Shown here: piece after piece, positions 25,684 through 33,820 of the stretch
Position numbering within the stretch: position 1 is the first letter of the stretch
Layout of the letters: the number at the start of each line of letters is the position of its first letter
Origin: Saccharomonospora xinjiangensis XJ-54
Lineage (GTDB): Bacteria > Actinomycetota > Actinomycetes > Mycobacteriales > Pseudonocardiaceae
DNA: 64,000 nt
NCBI RefSeq assembly: GCF_000258175.1
Contig: NZ_JH636049.1
Coordinates: forward strand, 1,510,982 to 1,574,981
Direction: 5' to 3'
Program-made: the position numbers and the translations under genes
The notes under the pieces: generated by a model
The model's database searches: none
Seen by the model: the letters and a program-made list of their open reading frames with translations, nothing else
Told to the model about the DNA's origin: nothing

Positions 25684-26549
25684 GCCGCCACCACCGGGGT
25701 TCCCGCCGCCTTCGCCAGCAATTCCTCGAACTGATCGGGCTCCGTGGTCTCCTGCCCGATGGCGATGACCTTGTTCGTGCCGTGGTAGTCGCTAGCCCCT
25801 GTCCGGACAAGACCGAGGTCGTCGGCCAGCGCGCGGAGCCGTCGCCGGGTCGCCGCGTCATGGTCGGGGTGATCCACCTCCACACCGGTGAGTCCCCGCT
25901 CGGCCAGCGCGGCGATGGCGTCCTCCGACACCGTCGGCCCCCGCGAGGTGGCGAACGGGTGCGCCAGCACCGTGACCCCGCCCGCCGCCTCGATCATGGC
26001 GATCGCCGTGTCCACCGGTGTGTCCGCCCTCGGGACCAGGTACCCGCGCGCACCGCCGAGGTAGCGCGCGAACGCCTCGTCAACGGTCCGGACCACTCCG
26101 GCCCTGACAAGGGCCTGTGCCAGGTGCGGCCTTCCTGCCGGGGCGTCGGGGCCGAGTCCGGACAGCACCTCGTCGGGATCGATCGGCAGCCCGTCCGCCG
26201 CCATCCGCTCCGCCATCACCCGCAGCCGCCGCCTGCGCTCCTGCCGCAGCCTGCGCTGCTCCGCCACCAGCGCAGGCGCGGCAGGGTCGAACAGGTACGC
26301 CAGAAGGTGCACGCTCAGGCCGTACCCCTCCGCCGAACGCGCCTCGCACGACAGCTCCGCACCCGGAACCAGCGTCAGCCCTGGTGGCAGCGCACTCGCG
26401 GCCGCCTCCCAGCCCTCGGTGGTGTCGTGATCGGTCAACGCGATGACGTCGAGACCGGCGTCCGAGGCGACCCGCACGAGATCGGCCGGACTGTCGGTGC
26501 CGTCGGAGACGGCGGAGTGGGTATGCAGGTCGATTCGCACGCCGACCAT
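25680..26549 (-). CDS. PHP domain metal-dependent phosphoesterase (TrpH/RNase AM-like)
   Basis: A 289-residue PHP-fold protein with the four expected metal-binding stretches: DLHTHSAVSDG, ALTDHDTTEG, VPGAELSC and, later, VLAHPF, HPDHD and GASDYHG. Relatives include 3',5'-nucleoside bisphosphate phosphatases and 5'-3' exonucleases such as RNase AM; which activity applies is unknown. Starts with ATG at 26549, or a GTG three codons later. Coupled to marC and then to the RecB-like nuclease, hinting at nucleic-acid turnover. Confidence 0.88.
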   Translation of the reverse strand: MVGVRIDLHTHSAVSDGTDSPADLVRVASDAGLDVIALTDHDTTEGWEAAASALPPGLTLVPGAELSCEARSAEGYGLSVHLLAYLFDPAAPALVAEQRRLRQERRRRLRVMAERMAADGLPIDPDEVLSGLGPDAPAGRPHLAQALVRAGVVRTVDEAFARYLGGARGYLVPRADTPVDTAIAMIEAAGGVTVLAHPFATSRGPTVSEDAIAALAERGLTGVEVDHPDHDAATRRRLRALADDLGLVRTGASDYHGTNKVIAIGQETTEPDQFEELLAKAAGTPVVAA

Positions 26550-26592
26550 TGTCCAGCGTGTGGGTTACCTGCCTCGTCTGCCCTCGCCGGGC

Positions 26593-27156
26593 TCAGCCGA
26601 CCATCTTCTTGCTCCGCCGCGCCGCGCGCTGAGCCTTGATCATGGAGAACCGCTCGGCCTGCTTCTGCTTGTCGCCGAACACCAGCTCGGAGATCGTGTC
26701 GTAGAACTCCTCCGGCTTCGGCAGGTACTCGATGCGGTTCAGCGCCTGAATCTGACCGGCCGACTCCACGACCATCGTCCCGTACCCGAAGATCCGCCCG
26801 AGGAACGGCCGCTCGTAGGTCAGGTCGGTGACCTTGGTGATCGGCATCATCAGGACCTGCGTGGTCCAGACTCCGGTGGTCATGACGAACCGTTTGTCCG
26901 TGACCACCAGCCGTTCCACCCACCACTCGACCACCTGGTAGGCGAAGCGCAACACGAGGAACAGCGCGACGTACCACAGGACGTTCTGCAACACCCACAT
27001 CGCGGGCGGCAGGATGTACGACACCATCACGCACACGGCGATCAGGGCGACGGCCTCGAACGTCTGCCAGATGAGGCAGGCCCAGTGCCGCCGGATCCTG
27101 ATCACCCGGCGTTCGGTGTCGAGAAGATATTCGTCTGGGTCGCGTGGCGCGAACAT
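26593..27156 (-). CDS. Membrane protein with bacterial PH domain
   Basis: A 187-residue protein: N-terminal DEYLLDTERRVIRIRRHW, two transmembrane segments (about 28-48 and 55-72) and a bPH_2 domain containing ERLVVTDKRFVMTTG and the PITKVTDLTYERP stretch, ending in a Lys/Arg-rich tail. The family is a common actinobacterial envelope protein without known function. ATG at 27156. Same strand and order as the PHP gene, 43 bases downstream. Confidence 0.87.
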   Translation of the reverse strand: MFAPRDPDEYLLDTERRVIRIRRHWACLIWQTFEAVALIAVCVMVSYILPPAMWVLQNVLWYVALFLVLRFAYQVVEWWVERLVVTDKRFVMTTGVWTTQVLMMPITKVTDLTYERPFLGRIFGYGTMVVESAGQIQALNRIEYLPKPEEFYDTISELVFGDKQKQAERFSMIKAQRAARRSKKMVG

Positions 27157-27175
27157 GGCCGGAGCCCTTCGCCGG

Positions 27176-27337
27176 TCAGCTGAAGACGTTGCTGACGAAC
27201 GTGATCACGGCCTCGGCGGCGTCTCGCAACGCGGTGATGATGTTGTCCACGAACCCCGCCGCCTCTCCTGGCCGGGCGATCACGAAGAAGAGGACCAACG
27301 CGATACCAGCGAACGTCGCAAGCTTTTTCGCGTTCAC
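27176..27337 (-). CDS. Small membrane protein, about 53 residues
   Basis: One hydrophobic helix (TFAGIALVLFFVIARP) followed by an amphipathic region ending DAAEAVITFVSNVFS. GTG at 27337 (VNAKKLATF) is preferred; an upstream start at 27391 adds a basic stretch unlike a membrane protein. Lies 19 bases before the PH-domain gene on the same strand, so probably cotranscribed. Family unrecognised. Confidence 0.62.
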   Translation of the reverse strand: MNAKKLATFAGIALVLFFVIARPGEAAGFVDNIITALRDAAEAVITFVSNVFS

Positions 27338-27532
27338 GGCGATCAATCCCGTCTCTCGAAGTGCAGACCTGTGTGTGCGGCTTGGTGCCACTAAGTTTGT
27401 ACCGCACTGCGCTCCGTTACGGCAGTGAAGTACTGCGCTTGGGTCAGTCCGCTGCGGCGAAATTGATCTTCAACTACACTGCGTGAGGCTTTCGAGTGAC
27501 GCACGCCACTCACCTGGGGAGCGGAGGTCGCG

Positions 27533-27931
27533 GTGGACACCCAACGCTGTGTGGGCGGTGTCGTGTTCGACGCCGAGGGCAGGCTGTTGCTCATCCGCCG
27601 ACGTCAGGAGCCTTCGGCGGGACTCTGGTCGCTGCCGGGAGGCCGGGTGGAGCGGGGAGAGAGCGACCCCGAGGCCGTCATCAGGGAACTGCGGGAGGAA
27701 ACCGGCCTCACTGTTCGGCCGATCTCGTGTGTGGGACTCGTCACCCGCGGGAGGTACGAGATCCACGACTACACGTGCACCGTGGAAGGCGGGCGGTTGC
27801 GGCCGGGAGACGACGCCGACGACGCCCGCTGGGTGACCTCGGCCGAGCTGGCCGAACTCGACGAGGCCGGACTCCTCACCGCAGGCCTGACCGAGGCCCT
27901 CACGACGTGGAACGCACTACCCCGCCGCTGA
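27533..27931 (+). CDS. NUDIX hydrolase (MutT-like)
   Basis: A 132-residue NUDIX protein with the box GRVERGESDPEAVIRELREETGL (positions about 37-59) matching Gx5Ex7REUxEExGU. It hydrolyses a nucleoside diphosphate linked to some moiety; substrate unknown. GTG at 27533 follows GGAGG. It is an isolated rightward gene, convergent with the DUF2332 gene. The 195-base region upstream contains several ACTGCG motifs of unclear meaning. Confidence 0.9.
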   Translation: MDTQRCVGGVVFDAEGRLLLIRRRQEPSAGLWSLPGGRVERGESDPEAVIRELREETGLTVRPISCVGLVTRGRYEIHDYTCTVEGGRLRPGDDADDARWVTSAELAELDEAGLLTAGLTEALTTWNALPRR

Positions 27932-27943
27932 AAGGCGCATCGC

Positions 27944-29053
27944 TCAACCGGCGAGCCACGTCATCCGCTGCCCGTGCGGGACGGCCTGCGCTTTGAGTTC
28001 GGCGTGCGCCTTCCCTTCGTCGAAGGACACCACGCCCAGCGTGTCCTTGCCGGTCGCGCGGTAGGCCAGCTCGTCGTGGCCAGGGAGCACGTGCCGCAGA
28101 CCTACCTCGTAGTTCTCCATCGCGACCCACCACAGGCTGCGCCGGGTGGCGAGTTCGCGCAGCGCGGCCACGAAGTCGTCCCGCCGTGCGGCTGGCAGGT
28201 ACGGCAGGGCGTGGCTCGTGAAGACGATCAACGGCAACTCGGCGGGAACCTTCGCCGCCGCGACGGCGAGGTCGTCCACCGCGTCGCCGGTTACCAGCTC
28301 CGGACGGTGGCGGCGCTGCGCCGCGGCCGCCGTGCGCAGCAACCGGACGCGGTCCGGCTGATCGGCCCACACGCACGCCTCCAGCCACGCCAGCTCGTCC
28401 TCGTCGGAGGCATCGACGGGTGAGCGGTCGAGCCCGATCCTCGCCCCGACGGTCATCTTCCTCGGCAGCGCCGGGAACACCGCTCCCTCACGCACGGACA
28501 GCGCGCAGTGCAGGCCGACGGCCGCCTTGGACGGCCCCGCCGTGATCTGCTCACCACCGTCACGCAGGTAGCGATAGGAGAACGTGTCCATGCCGAGCAG
28601 CAGTCCCGCACTGCAGCCGACTTCGAGCAGGCCGACGGCGCCTCGAATCCGCTTCGCCACGGAGGCGACGGCGGGATACAGCACGGCGGCCCTGCCCACC
28701 TCGTTGGTCTGCGTGTACCGGGTGGCGACGAGCTCCCGCATCGCCGTGGCGCGCTCCAGCACGAACTCCCGGAACAGCGGCCATGTCCGGTCGTCAGGAC
28801 CGTCGAGCCCACCGAGCGAGGGGTAGTAGCGCGTCAACGGGTGGATCGGCTCCGACTGGAGCAGCCGGTGCACCGCCGCGAGCAGCAACGTCGGGTGCGC
28901 GTCGTTGCCCGAGGCCGCGGTCAGCAGCGCGGCCACGTCATCGTCGGTTGCGGCTCTGGCGGCAAGGTGCGAGTACAGCGGCGAGGCCTCCGCCGCCTCG
29001 TCCTCGGCGAAGCGCCGGAGTCTCTCGCGAACCGTGTCCAGACTCGAAGCCAT
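27944..29053 (-). CDS. DUF2332 protein, methyltransferase-like
   Basis: A 369-residue protein matching DUF2332. The middle holds LLEVGCSAGLLLGMD, which resembles the glycine-rich S-adenosylmethionine site (motif I) of class I methyltransferases, so methyl transfer is plausible but unproven. ATG at 29053 follows GAGGAC at proper spacing; the longer in-frame ORF has no support. Its promoter lies in the 29.1-29.3 kb region shared with the corA leader. Confidence 0.84.
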   Translation of the reverse strand: MASSLDTVRERLRRFAEDEAAEASPLYSHLAARAATDDDVAALLTAASGNDAHPTLLLAAVHRLLQSEPIHPLTRYYPSLGGLDGPDDRTWPLFREFVLERATAMRELVATRYTQTNEVGRAAVLYPAVASVAKRIRGAVGLLEVGCSAGLLLGMDTFSYRYLRDGGEQITAGPSKAAVGLHCALSVREGAVFPALPRKMTVGARIGLDRSPVDASDEDELAWLEACVWADQPDRVRLLRTAAAAQRRHRPELVTGDAVDDLAVAAAKVPAELPLIVFTSHALPYLPAARRDDFVAALRELATRRSLWWVAMENYEVGLRHVLPGHDELAYRATGKDTLGVVSFDEGKAHAELKAQAVPHGQRMTWLAG

Positions 29054-29330
29054 GTCCGTCCTCGGGGAGTGTGGCGGCAAAGACGTCCTCGCCCCGCGCA
29101 TCGGGGAGGCAGGCGTGGACTCGCCTCACCGTAGCCGGTGGGACGCGGCCGGCAGGGGTCACCACGCGAGCGCCACGTCCGTACCACCGGGAATTCACCT
29201 GCGTCACACCCACCTGTGCCGACACGACCACCCCGGCAGGAGTACCCTCGGACAACGGCGCGGCGAGATCGCGAACGGCGAGATTTCTTCCCCGCAGGCG
29301 CCTTTCGACTCCGAGGAGGTGAGGACGCAG

Positions 29331-29408
29331 ATGAGTAGTGGCGATAGTCCGCTTCCTAGTTCAGCCGGCGTTCCCACCTCCATGGCTCGGCCACTGCCGC
29401 CGCGATAG
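29331..29408 (+). CDS. Putative proline-rich leader peptide of corA, 25 residues
   Basis: A short frame starting ATG at 29331 with GAGGA five bases before it (within GGAGGTGAGGA) and stopping at TAG 29406-29408, 92 bases before the corA start. Six of 25 residues are proline (7, 9, 15, 21, 23, 24) and it ends ARPLPPR. Salmonella mgtL and corL are known leader peptides of Mg2+ transporter genes, and mgtL senses through proline codons. The resemblance is in layout and composition; regulation here is inferred. Confidence 0.55.
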   Translation: MSSGDSPLPSSAGVPTSMARPLPPR

Positions 29409-29500
29409 TCGTAGCGCTGCCCGTGGCGTGAGCCCGAGAACGGGACCGCTGGCGTGTGCCTGTCGTCAAGAATCCGCGACGCCACAGCCAGGAGATCCTC
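29409..29500 (+). promoter_or_regulatory. corA mRNA leader with alternative stems reaching the ribosome site
   Basis: Between the leader peptide and corA: a CCCG-AGAA-CGGG hairpin (29433-29444) lies inside a possible stem GTGGCGT (29423-29429) with ACGCCAC (29479-29485). An alternative pairing, CTGGC (29449-29453) with GCCAG (29487-29491), would block the start of the GGAGA ribosome site. I do not recognise an M-box riboswitch. No U-tract follows, so control by translation or Rho is more likely than intrinsic termination. Confidence 0.42.
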
Positions 29501-30595
29501 ATGCCAGCCATTCCTTCACTCGGCAACCTGCGCGGCCGGGGCAACGGCCGTGTCTCCCGCAACGGCCGAGCCCGCGACACCCGCGAGGTCAGGCCCTCGA
29601 CGTACGTCGTTGACTGCGGCGTCTACCTCGACGGCGTCAGGCAGCCGGGCGAGTGGTCCCACAGGGACGCCATCGCCGAGGTCCGCAAGCGGGGCGAAGG
29701 ATTCGTGTGGATCGGGCTGCACGAGCCCGACGAGGCTGAGATCCAGGGCATCGCCGACACGTTCGGGCTGCACGAACTCGCTGTCGAGGACGCGGTACAC
29801 GCCCATCAGAGGCCGAAGCTCGAACGCTACGACGACACGCTGTTCATGGTGTTCCGCACCGTCCGCTACGTGGAGCACGACTCCCCCACCACGGCCAACG
29901 AGATCGTCGAGTCCGGCGAACTGATGGCGTTTCTCGGGTCCGATTTCATCATCACCGTCCGGCACGGCAACCACGCCGGTCTCGCCCACCTCCGCAGAGA
30001 GCTCGACGCTGACCCGGAACGTCTCGCGCCGGGCCCCGCGTCGGTGCTGCATGCCATCGCCGACCACGTCGTTGACCACTTCCTCAACGTCACCGAACGC
30101 ATCGAGGACGACATCGACGAGATGGAGACCGAGGTTTTCGCGCCGCGCACCCGCGTCACCTCCGAACAGATCTACCTGTTCAAGCGCGAGGTACTCGAAC
30201 TGCGGAGGGCCGTGCTGCCGCTCGCGACCCCGCTGCGCGGGCTCGCCGAGGGCTACACCCGGTTGATCCCCGACGAGGTCCGGTCGTACTTCCGCAACGT
30301 GCACGACCACGTGACCACCGTCGCCGACCGCGTCGCCGCGTTCGACGAACTGCTGACCACACTCGTCGATGCCACGCTCGGAAAGATCACCCTCCAGCTC
30401 AACTCCGACATGCGCAAGATCACCTCGTGGGCGGCGATCATCGCGGTCCCGACGGCCATCGCGGGCATCTACGGGATGAACTTCGAGTACATGCCCGAGG
30501 TGCAGTCGCGTTACGGCTATCCGGCCGTGATCGCCGTCATCCTCGTGATCTGTCTCGTGCTCTACCGCGTGTTCCGCAAGAAGAAATGGCTGTGA
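29501..30595 (+). CDS. corA: Magnesium/cobalt transporter CorA
   Basis: A 364-residue CorA/2-TM-GxN channel: long cytoplasmic funnel rich in acidic and helical sequence, then two C-terminal transmembrane helices with the signature YGMN (GMN at about 325-327) and a Lys-rich end (RKKKWL). Imports Mg2+ as a pentamer. ATG at 29501 is supported by AGGAGATCCTC; an upstream in-frame start at 29456 would fall within the leader. The M. tuberculosis counterpart Rv1239c also neighbours the sug operon. Confidence 0.94.
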   Translation: MPAIPSLGNLRGRGNGRVSRNGRARDTREVRPSTYVVDCGVYLDGVRQPGEWSHRDAIAEVRKRGEGFVWIGLHEPDEAEIQGIADTFGLHELAVEDAVHAHQRPKLERYDDTLFMVFRTVRYVEHDSPTTANEIVESGELMAFLGSDFIITVRHGNHAGLAHLRRELDADPERLAPGPASVLHAIADHVVDHFLNVTERIEDDIDEMETEVFAPRTRVTSEQIYLFKREVLELRRAVLPLATPLRGLAEGYTRLIPDEVRSYFRNVHDHVTTVADRVAAFDELLTTLVDATLGKITLQLNSDMRKITSWAAIIAVPTAIAGIYGMNFEYMPEVQSRYGYPAVIAVILVICLVLYRVFRKKKWL

Positions 30596-30662
30596 CTGGC
30601 GCGGACTCCACGTCGCACCGAGTCGTCTCCCTTCCCCGTGCTCGACCGAAAGGAGTGAGGGC

Positions 30663-30779
30663 ATGCCCCGGATTCTCACCAACCTCAAGTTCTGGGCCTT
30701 CACCACCGCGCTGGTGTGGGTCGTCGTCGTCACCGTGATCATCGCCACGAACCCCGAGTTCGCGCGCGGTGCGGGATAA
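30663..30779 (+). CDS. 38-residue single-pass membrane protein downstream of corA
   Basis: MPRILTNLKFWAF, then a hydrophobic run of about 15 residues (ALVWVVVVTVIIA), then a short polar end. AAAGGAGTGAGG precedes the ATG at good spacing. It lies 67 bases after corA and just before the phosphoesterase gene. Small membrane proteins can modulate transporters such as CorA or MgtA, but a link here is speculative. No family recognised. Confidence 0.6.
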   Translation: MPRILTNLKFWAFTTALVWVVVVTVIIATNPEFARGAG

Positions 30780-30786
30780 TCAAGGC

Positions 30787-31503
30787 GTGTCGCTGCCGGA
30801 CGGTTTCCAGCGTGGCGTGCCTGGCGCGGACTTGCCTCCGAGGGTTCTCGCCGTCTCCGACGAGGTGAACGAGGCACTGTGGACCACGTCCGTGAAGGAC
30901 GTGGCGGTTGACCTCATCCTCGCCGCTGGTGATCTCCCCTTCGACTACCTCGACTTCCTCGCGAGCACGCTCGACCGCCCTCTGGTGTTCGTGCCGGGCA
31001 ACCACGACCCCGATCTGAGCGGATTCGGCTGGCGGAACGGGCTTTCCCTTCGTGCGGGATTCCCGTCCCGCTGGCCCGGCCCGCCCGGAGGCATCAATGC
31101 CGACGGGCGGATCGTGGAGGTCGCGGGCGTCCGCGTCGCTGGTCTGGGTGGATCACCCTGGTACAACGGTGGTCCGAACCAGTGGACCGAACGCCGGCAG
31201 AGCCGCCGTGCCCGACGGCTCGTGCGGCTGGCACGCGGCGCACCCGTTGACGTTCTGCTGACCCACACCCCTCCCCTCGGCGTCGGTGACGCGGACGGAG
31301 CCGATGCGGACCGCCCGCACCGGGGCTTCGGCTGCCTCCACGACGCCGTCACGAGCCTGCGGCCACGGTGGTTGCTGCACGGACACATCCACCCCTACGG
31401 CAGACATCCGCCCGAACAGCGCCTCGGCGACACCCGGGTCCGTAACGTCGTCGGCGCACACGTGTTCGGGCTCGGTCCCCTGTCTCGAACGGAGGCACCG
31501 TGA
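30787..31503 (+). CDS. Calcineurin-like metallophosphoesterase
   Basis: A 238-residue metallophosphoesterase: AVSDEVNEALW takes the place of the usual D-x-H motif, followed by LAAGDLP, VPGNHDPDLSG, LLTHTPPLG and LLHGHIHPYGR. All but the first match family metal-binding motifs; the first lacks the histidine (SDEVN rather than DxH), as in some diverged members. GTG at 30787 follows CAAGGC; GTG at 30769 is possible. Coupled to the ParB-fold gene by a GTGA overlap. Confidence 0.86.
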   Translation: MSLPDGFQRGVPGADLPPRVLAVSDEVNEALWTTSVKDVAVDLILAAGDLPFDYLDFLASTLDRPLVFVPGNHDPDLSGFGWRNGLSLRAGFPSRWPGPPGGINADGRIVEVAGVRVAGLGGSPWYNGGPNQWTERRQSRRARRLVRLARGAPVDVLLTHTPPLGVGDADGADADRPHRGFGCLHDAVTSLRPRWLLHGHIHPYGRHPPEQRLGDTRVRNVVGAHVFGLGPLSRTEAP

Positions 31504-32345
31504 GAAACCACGACACCGGATTCCCCCGCATCGACGCCGAACACGACTTCCTCCGCGCCCGTCGCCGCCAGGTGCTGTCCCGGCTGGCCACCTGGCTGCG
31601 GCGAGAACCCGACGACGTCAACATCACCCTGCCGTTCGACGAGGTGGTGGAGGCACTCGGCAGGGAGGGCGAGCAGCGGATCGGCCTGCGTGTGATCCGG
31701 CTCGACTCCATCGTGGGGAGCGTGGACCGGGGCCGCGACTTCGACCGCCGGTTCCGGCCCACGTCGGCACGGGTGCGGCAGCGGTGGGAACGGCTGGCTC
31801 TGGCGAGCAGGCGCGGCGAGCACATCCCGCCCATCGACGTCTACCGCGTCGGCGATCTCCACTTCGTGATCGACGGGCACCACCGGGTGTCGGTGGCGTA
31901 CGCGCTCGGACTCTCCACGATCGAGGCCAACGTCATCGTGGTCCGGACCACGCTCGATCCCGGCGGGATCCGGTACCGTGGCGACCTCATCGTCAAGGGG
32001 TACCGGCGGCTGTTCCTCGAACGTGTACCGCTGCGCGGTGAGGCCCGCGCCGCCGTGGTGGTGACCGATCCATGGGACTACGCCGAACTGGGCGAGCACG
32101 TCGAGGCGTGGGGCTTCCGGCTCATGCAGGACGAGGGCACGTTCCTCGACAGAGCCACCGTGGCGCACCGCTGGTACACCGACGAGTACGTGCCGGTGGT
32201 GCGGATGCTGCGGCAGGCCGATCTGGTGGGCGACCGCACGGAGGCCGAGGCGTACCTGTGGGTGGCGGGAGAACGCTACCGCCTCATCCGAACCCATCGT
32301 TGGGACGATGAGGTCATCGAGGCGGTGCGATCCCGCCGCCGCTGA
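31500..32345 (+). CDS. ParB/sulfiredoxin-fold protein with DGHHR motif
   Basis: A 281-residue protein whose centre, IPPIDVYRVGDLHFVIDGHHR, resembles the N-terminal ParB domain; the DGHHR motif occurs in ParB-fold NTPases and in the archaeal free-serine kinase SerK. No helix-turn-helix DNA-binding domain follows, and no parA is near, so a partition role is unlikely. It may be a nucleotide-using enzyme. Overlaps the phosphoesterase stop by 4 bases (GTGA). Ends just before a 21-bp repeat array. Confidence 0.8.
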   Translation: MRNHDTGFPRIDAEHDFLRARRRQVLSRLATWLRREPDDVNITLPFDEVVEALGREGEQRIGLRVIRLDSIVGSVDRGRDFDRRFRPTSARVRQRWERLALASRRGEHIPPIDVYRVGDLHFVIDGHHRVSVAYALGLSTIEANVIVVRTTLDPGGIRYRGDLIVKGYRRLFLERVPLRGEARAAVVVTDPWDYAELGEHVEAWGFRLMQDEGTFLDRATVAHRWYTDEYVPVVRMLRQADLVGDRTEAEAYLWVAGERYRLIRTHRWDDEVIEAVRSRRR

Positions 32346-32346
32346 G

Positions 32347-32575
32347 GCACTTCCCGCACGCGTGTCCGCACTTCCCGCACGCGTGTCCGCAGCCTCCGGC
32401 GCGGACACGCCAACCCCCCGTACCGAAACTGCCAACACCCACACACACTGCGGACGCAAGTACACAGGCTACAAACACCCGCACATAGCCTGCGGACACG
32501 AGTGCACAGCCTGCAAACATCCGTACATAAGCTGCAAACACCCGTGCGCAGGCTGCGGACACGGGACGTGGCGTC
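32347..32575. repeat. Inverted double array of 21-bp repeats between convergent genes
   Basis: Left half: two perfect 21-bp copies (32347-32367, 32368-32388) containing GCACTTCCCGCAC and GTGTCC, then a diverged one. Right half: five units of 21 bp (32449-32553) with TGCGGACAC or TGCAAACA cores and TGCACAG-like ends, in opposite orientation to the left half. The whole lies between the stops of the ParB-fold gene and sugC. The two halves can pair imperfectly into a long hairpin. Confidence 0.85.
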
Positions 32576-32635
32576 CTGGCCCGCAGCCTGCAGCTCACCG
32601 CATCCTGGGGCAACCCCGGCTTACCGCAGGCTGGG

Positions 32636-33817
32636 TCAGCCCTGGTAGGTGAGGTTCTTGCCCGACGACGGGTCGAACAGGTGGATCTTCTCCACGTCGA
32701 ACCACACCTGCACCTCGTCACCTTCCCGGACCTCCGACGCCGCGGACAACCGGGCCACGATCGACGACGCGGCTCCGGGGACGTCCGACGCTCCGGCATC
32801 GGCGGCGATCTCCTGAAGCTCGGCCGTCTGCGCCAGCTCGGCTTCCACCGTGAAGTAGGCGTACTTCTCGGAGCCCATCGACTCCAGTACGTCCACCGTC
32901 GCGCCGAACGTGGCGCCACCCCGCCGGTGCCCCTCCTCGACCAGCGCGGCGTCCTCGAAGCTCTCCGGGCGCACACCCATGATCACTTCACGCGGAGCGC
33001 CTGCCTCCTCCACCAGCCTGCGCAGGCGGTCGGGCAGCTCGACGGAACCAAGCGCGCTGTTCAACGCCCCGTTCTCCAGCGTCGCGGGCACGAAGTTCAT
33101 CGACGGCGAGCCGATGAACCCGGCCACGAACAGGTTGGCGGGGTTGTCGTAGAGGAACTGCGGCGCACCGATCTGCTGCACGACACCGCCGCGCAGCACC
33201 ACGACGCGATCGCCGAGTGTCATCGCCTCGGTCTGGTCGTGGGTGACGTAAATGGTGGTGGTGCCGAGTTGCTTCTGAAGCTTCGACACCGATGTCCGCA
33301 TCTGCCCTCGCAACTTCGCGTCCAAATTGGACAGGGGCTCGTCCATGAGGAACGCCTTCGGGCTGCGGACGATGGCACGCCCCATGGCAACTCGCTGCCG
33401 CTGACCGCCCGAGAGGTTGGAGGGCTTGCGGTCGAGGTGCTGCGTCAGGTCGAGAATGCGCGCCGCCTCCTCGACCTTCTGCTTCACCGTGGCGTCGTCC
33501 ACCTTCGCCAGCCGCAGCGGGAACGCCATGTTCTCCCGCACGCTCATATGCGGGTACAGCGCGTAGGACTGGAACACCATTGCGATGTCACGGTCTTTCG
33601 GCGTCTTCTCGTTGGCGCGCTGACCGTCGATGCGCAGTTCGCCCGAGGTGATGTCCTCAAGCCCGGCGATCATGTTCAGTGCCGTCGATTTACCGCAGCC
33701 CGAGGGGCCGACGAGGATCACGAACTCGCCGTCGGCGATGTGAATGTCCATTTCCGACACGGCGAGGGCTCCGTCGGGGAACCGCTTGGTCACCTTGTCG
33801 AGCACGATCTCAGCCAT
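32636..33817 (-). CDS. sugC: ABC transporter ATPase SugC (UgpC/MsmK type), trehalose importer
   Basis: A 393-residue ATPase: Walker [10 protein letters not shown] (37-45), signature [14 protein letters not shown] (about 134), Walker [17 protein letters not shown]-loop VTHDQTEAM, and a C-terminal TOBE/MalK-like regulatory region. Energises uptake through SugA-SugB. Lies three bases after sugB and is the last gene of lpqY-sugA-sugB-sugC. In mycobacteria this system recycles trehalose; the substrate here is inferred from order and similarity. MalK-type ATPases can serve several transporters. Confidence 0.92.
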   Translation of the reverse strand: MAEIVLDKVTKRFPDGALAVSEMDIHIADGEFVILVGPSGCGKSTALNMIAGLEDITSGELRIDGQRANEKTPKDRDIAMVFQSYALYPHMSVRENMAFPLRLAKVDDATVKQKVEEAARILDLTQHLDRKPSNLSGGQRQRVAMGRAIVRSPKAFLMDEPLSNLDAKLRGQMRTSVSKLQKQLGTTTIYVTHDQTEAMTLGDRVVVLRGGVVQQIGAPQFLYDNPANLFVAGFIGSPSMNFVPATLENGALNSALGSVELPDRLRRLVEEAGAPREVIMGVRPESFEDAALVEEGHRRGGATFGATVDVLESMGSEKYAYFTVEAELAQTAELQEIAADAGASDVPGAASSIVARLSAASEVREGDEVQVWFDVEKIHLFDPSSGKNLTYQG

Positions 33818-33820
33818 TGC

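Noticed and set aside
27400..27500. Several ACTGCG motifs and a GCAGT-n5-ACTGC inverted repeat before the NUDIX gene
   Set aside because: Spacing is irregular and short motifs are expected by chance in this composition; no matching regulator nearby.
29110..29500. M-box (Mg2+) riboswitch ahead of corA
   Set aside because: A GGTGAGG string exists at the leader-peptide ribosome site, but the conserved M-box core elements and order are not found.
32347..32575. CRISPR array
   Set aside because: Units abut without unique spacers and reverse orientation midway; they are tandem/inverted repeats instead.
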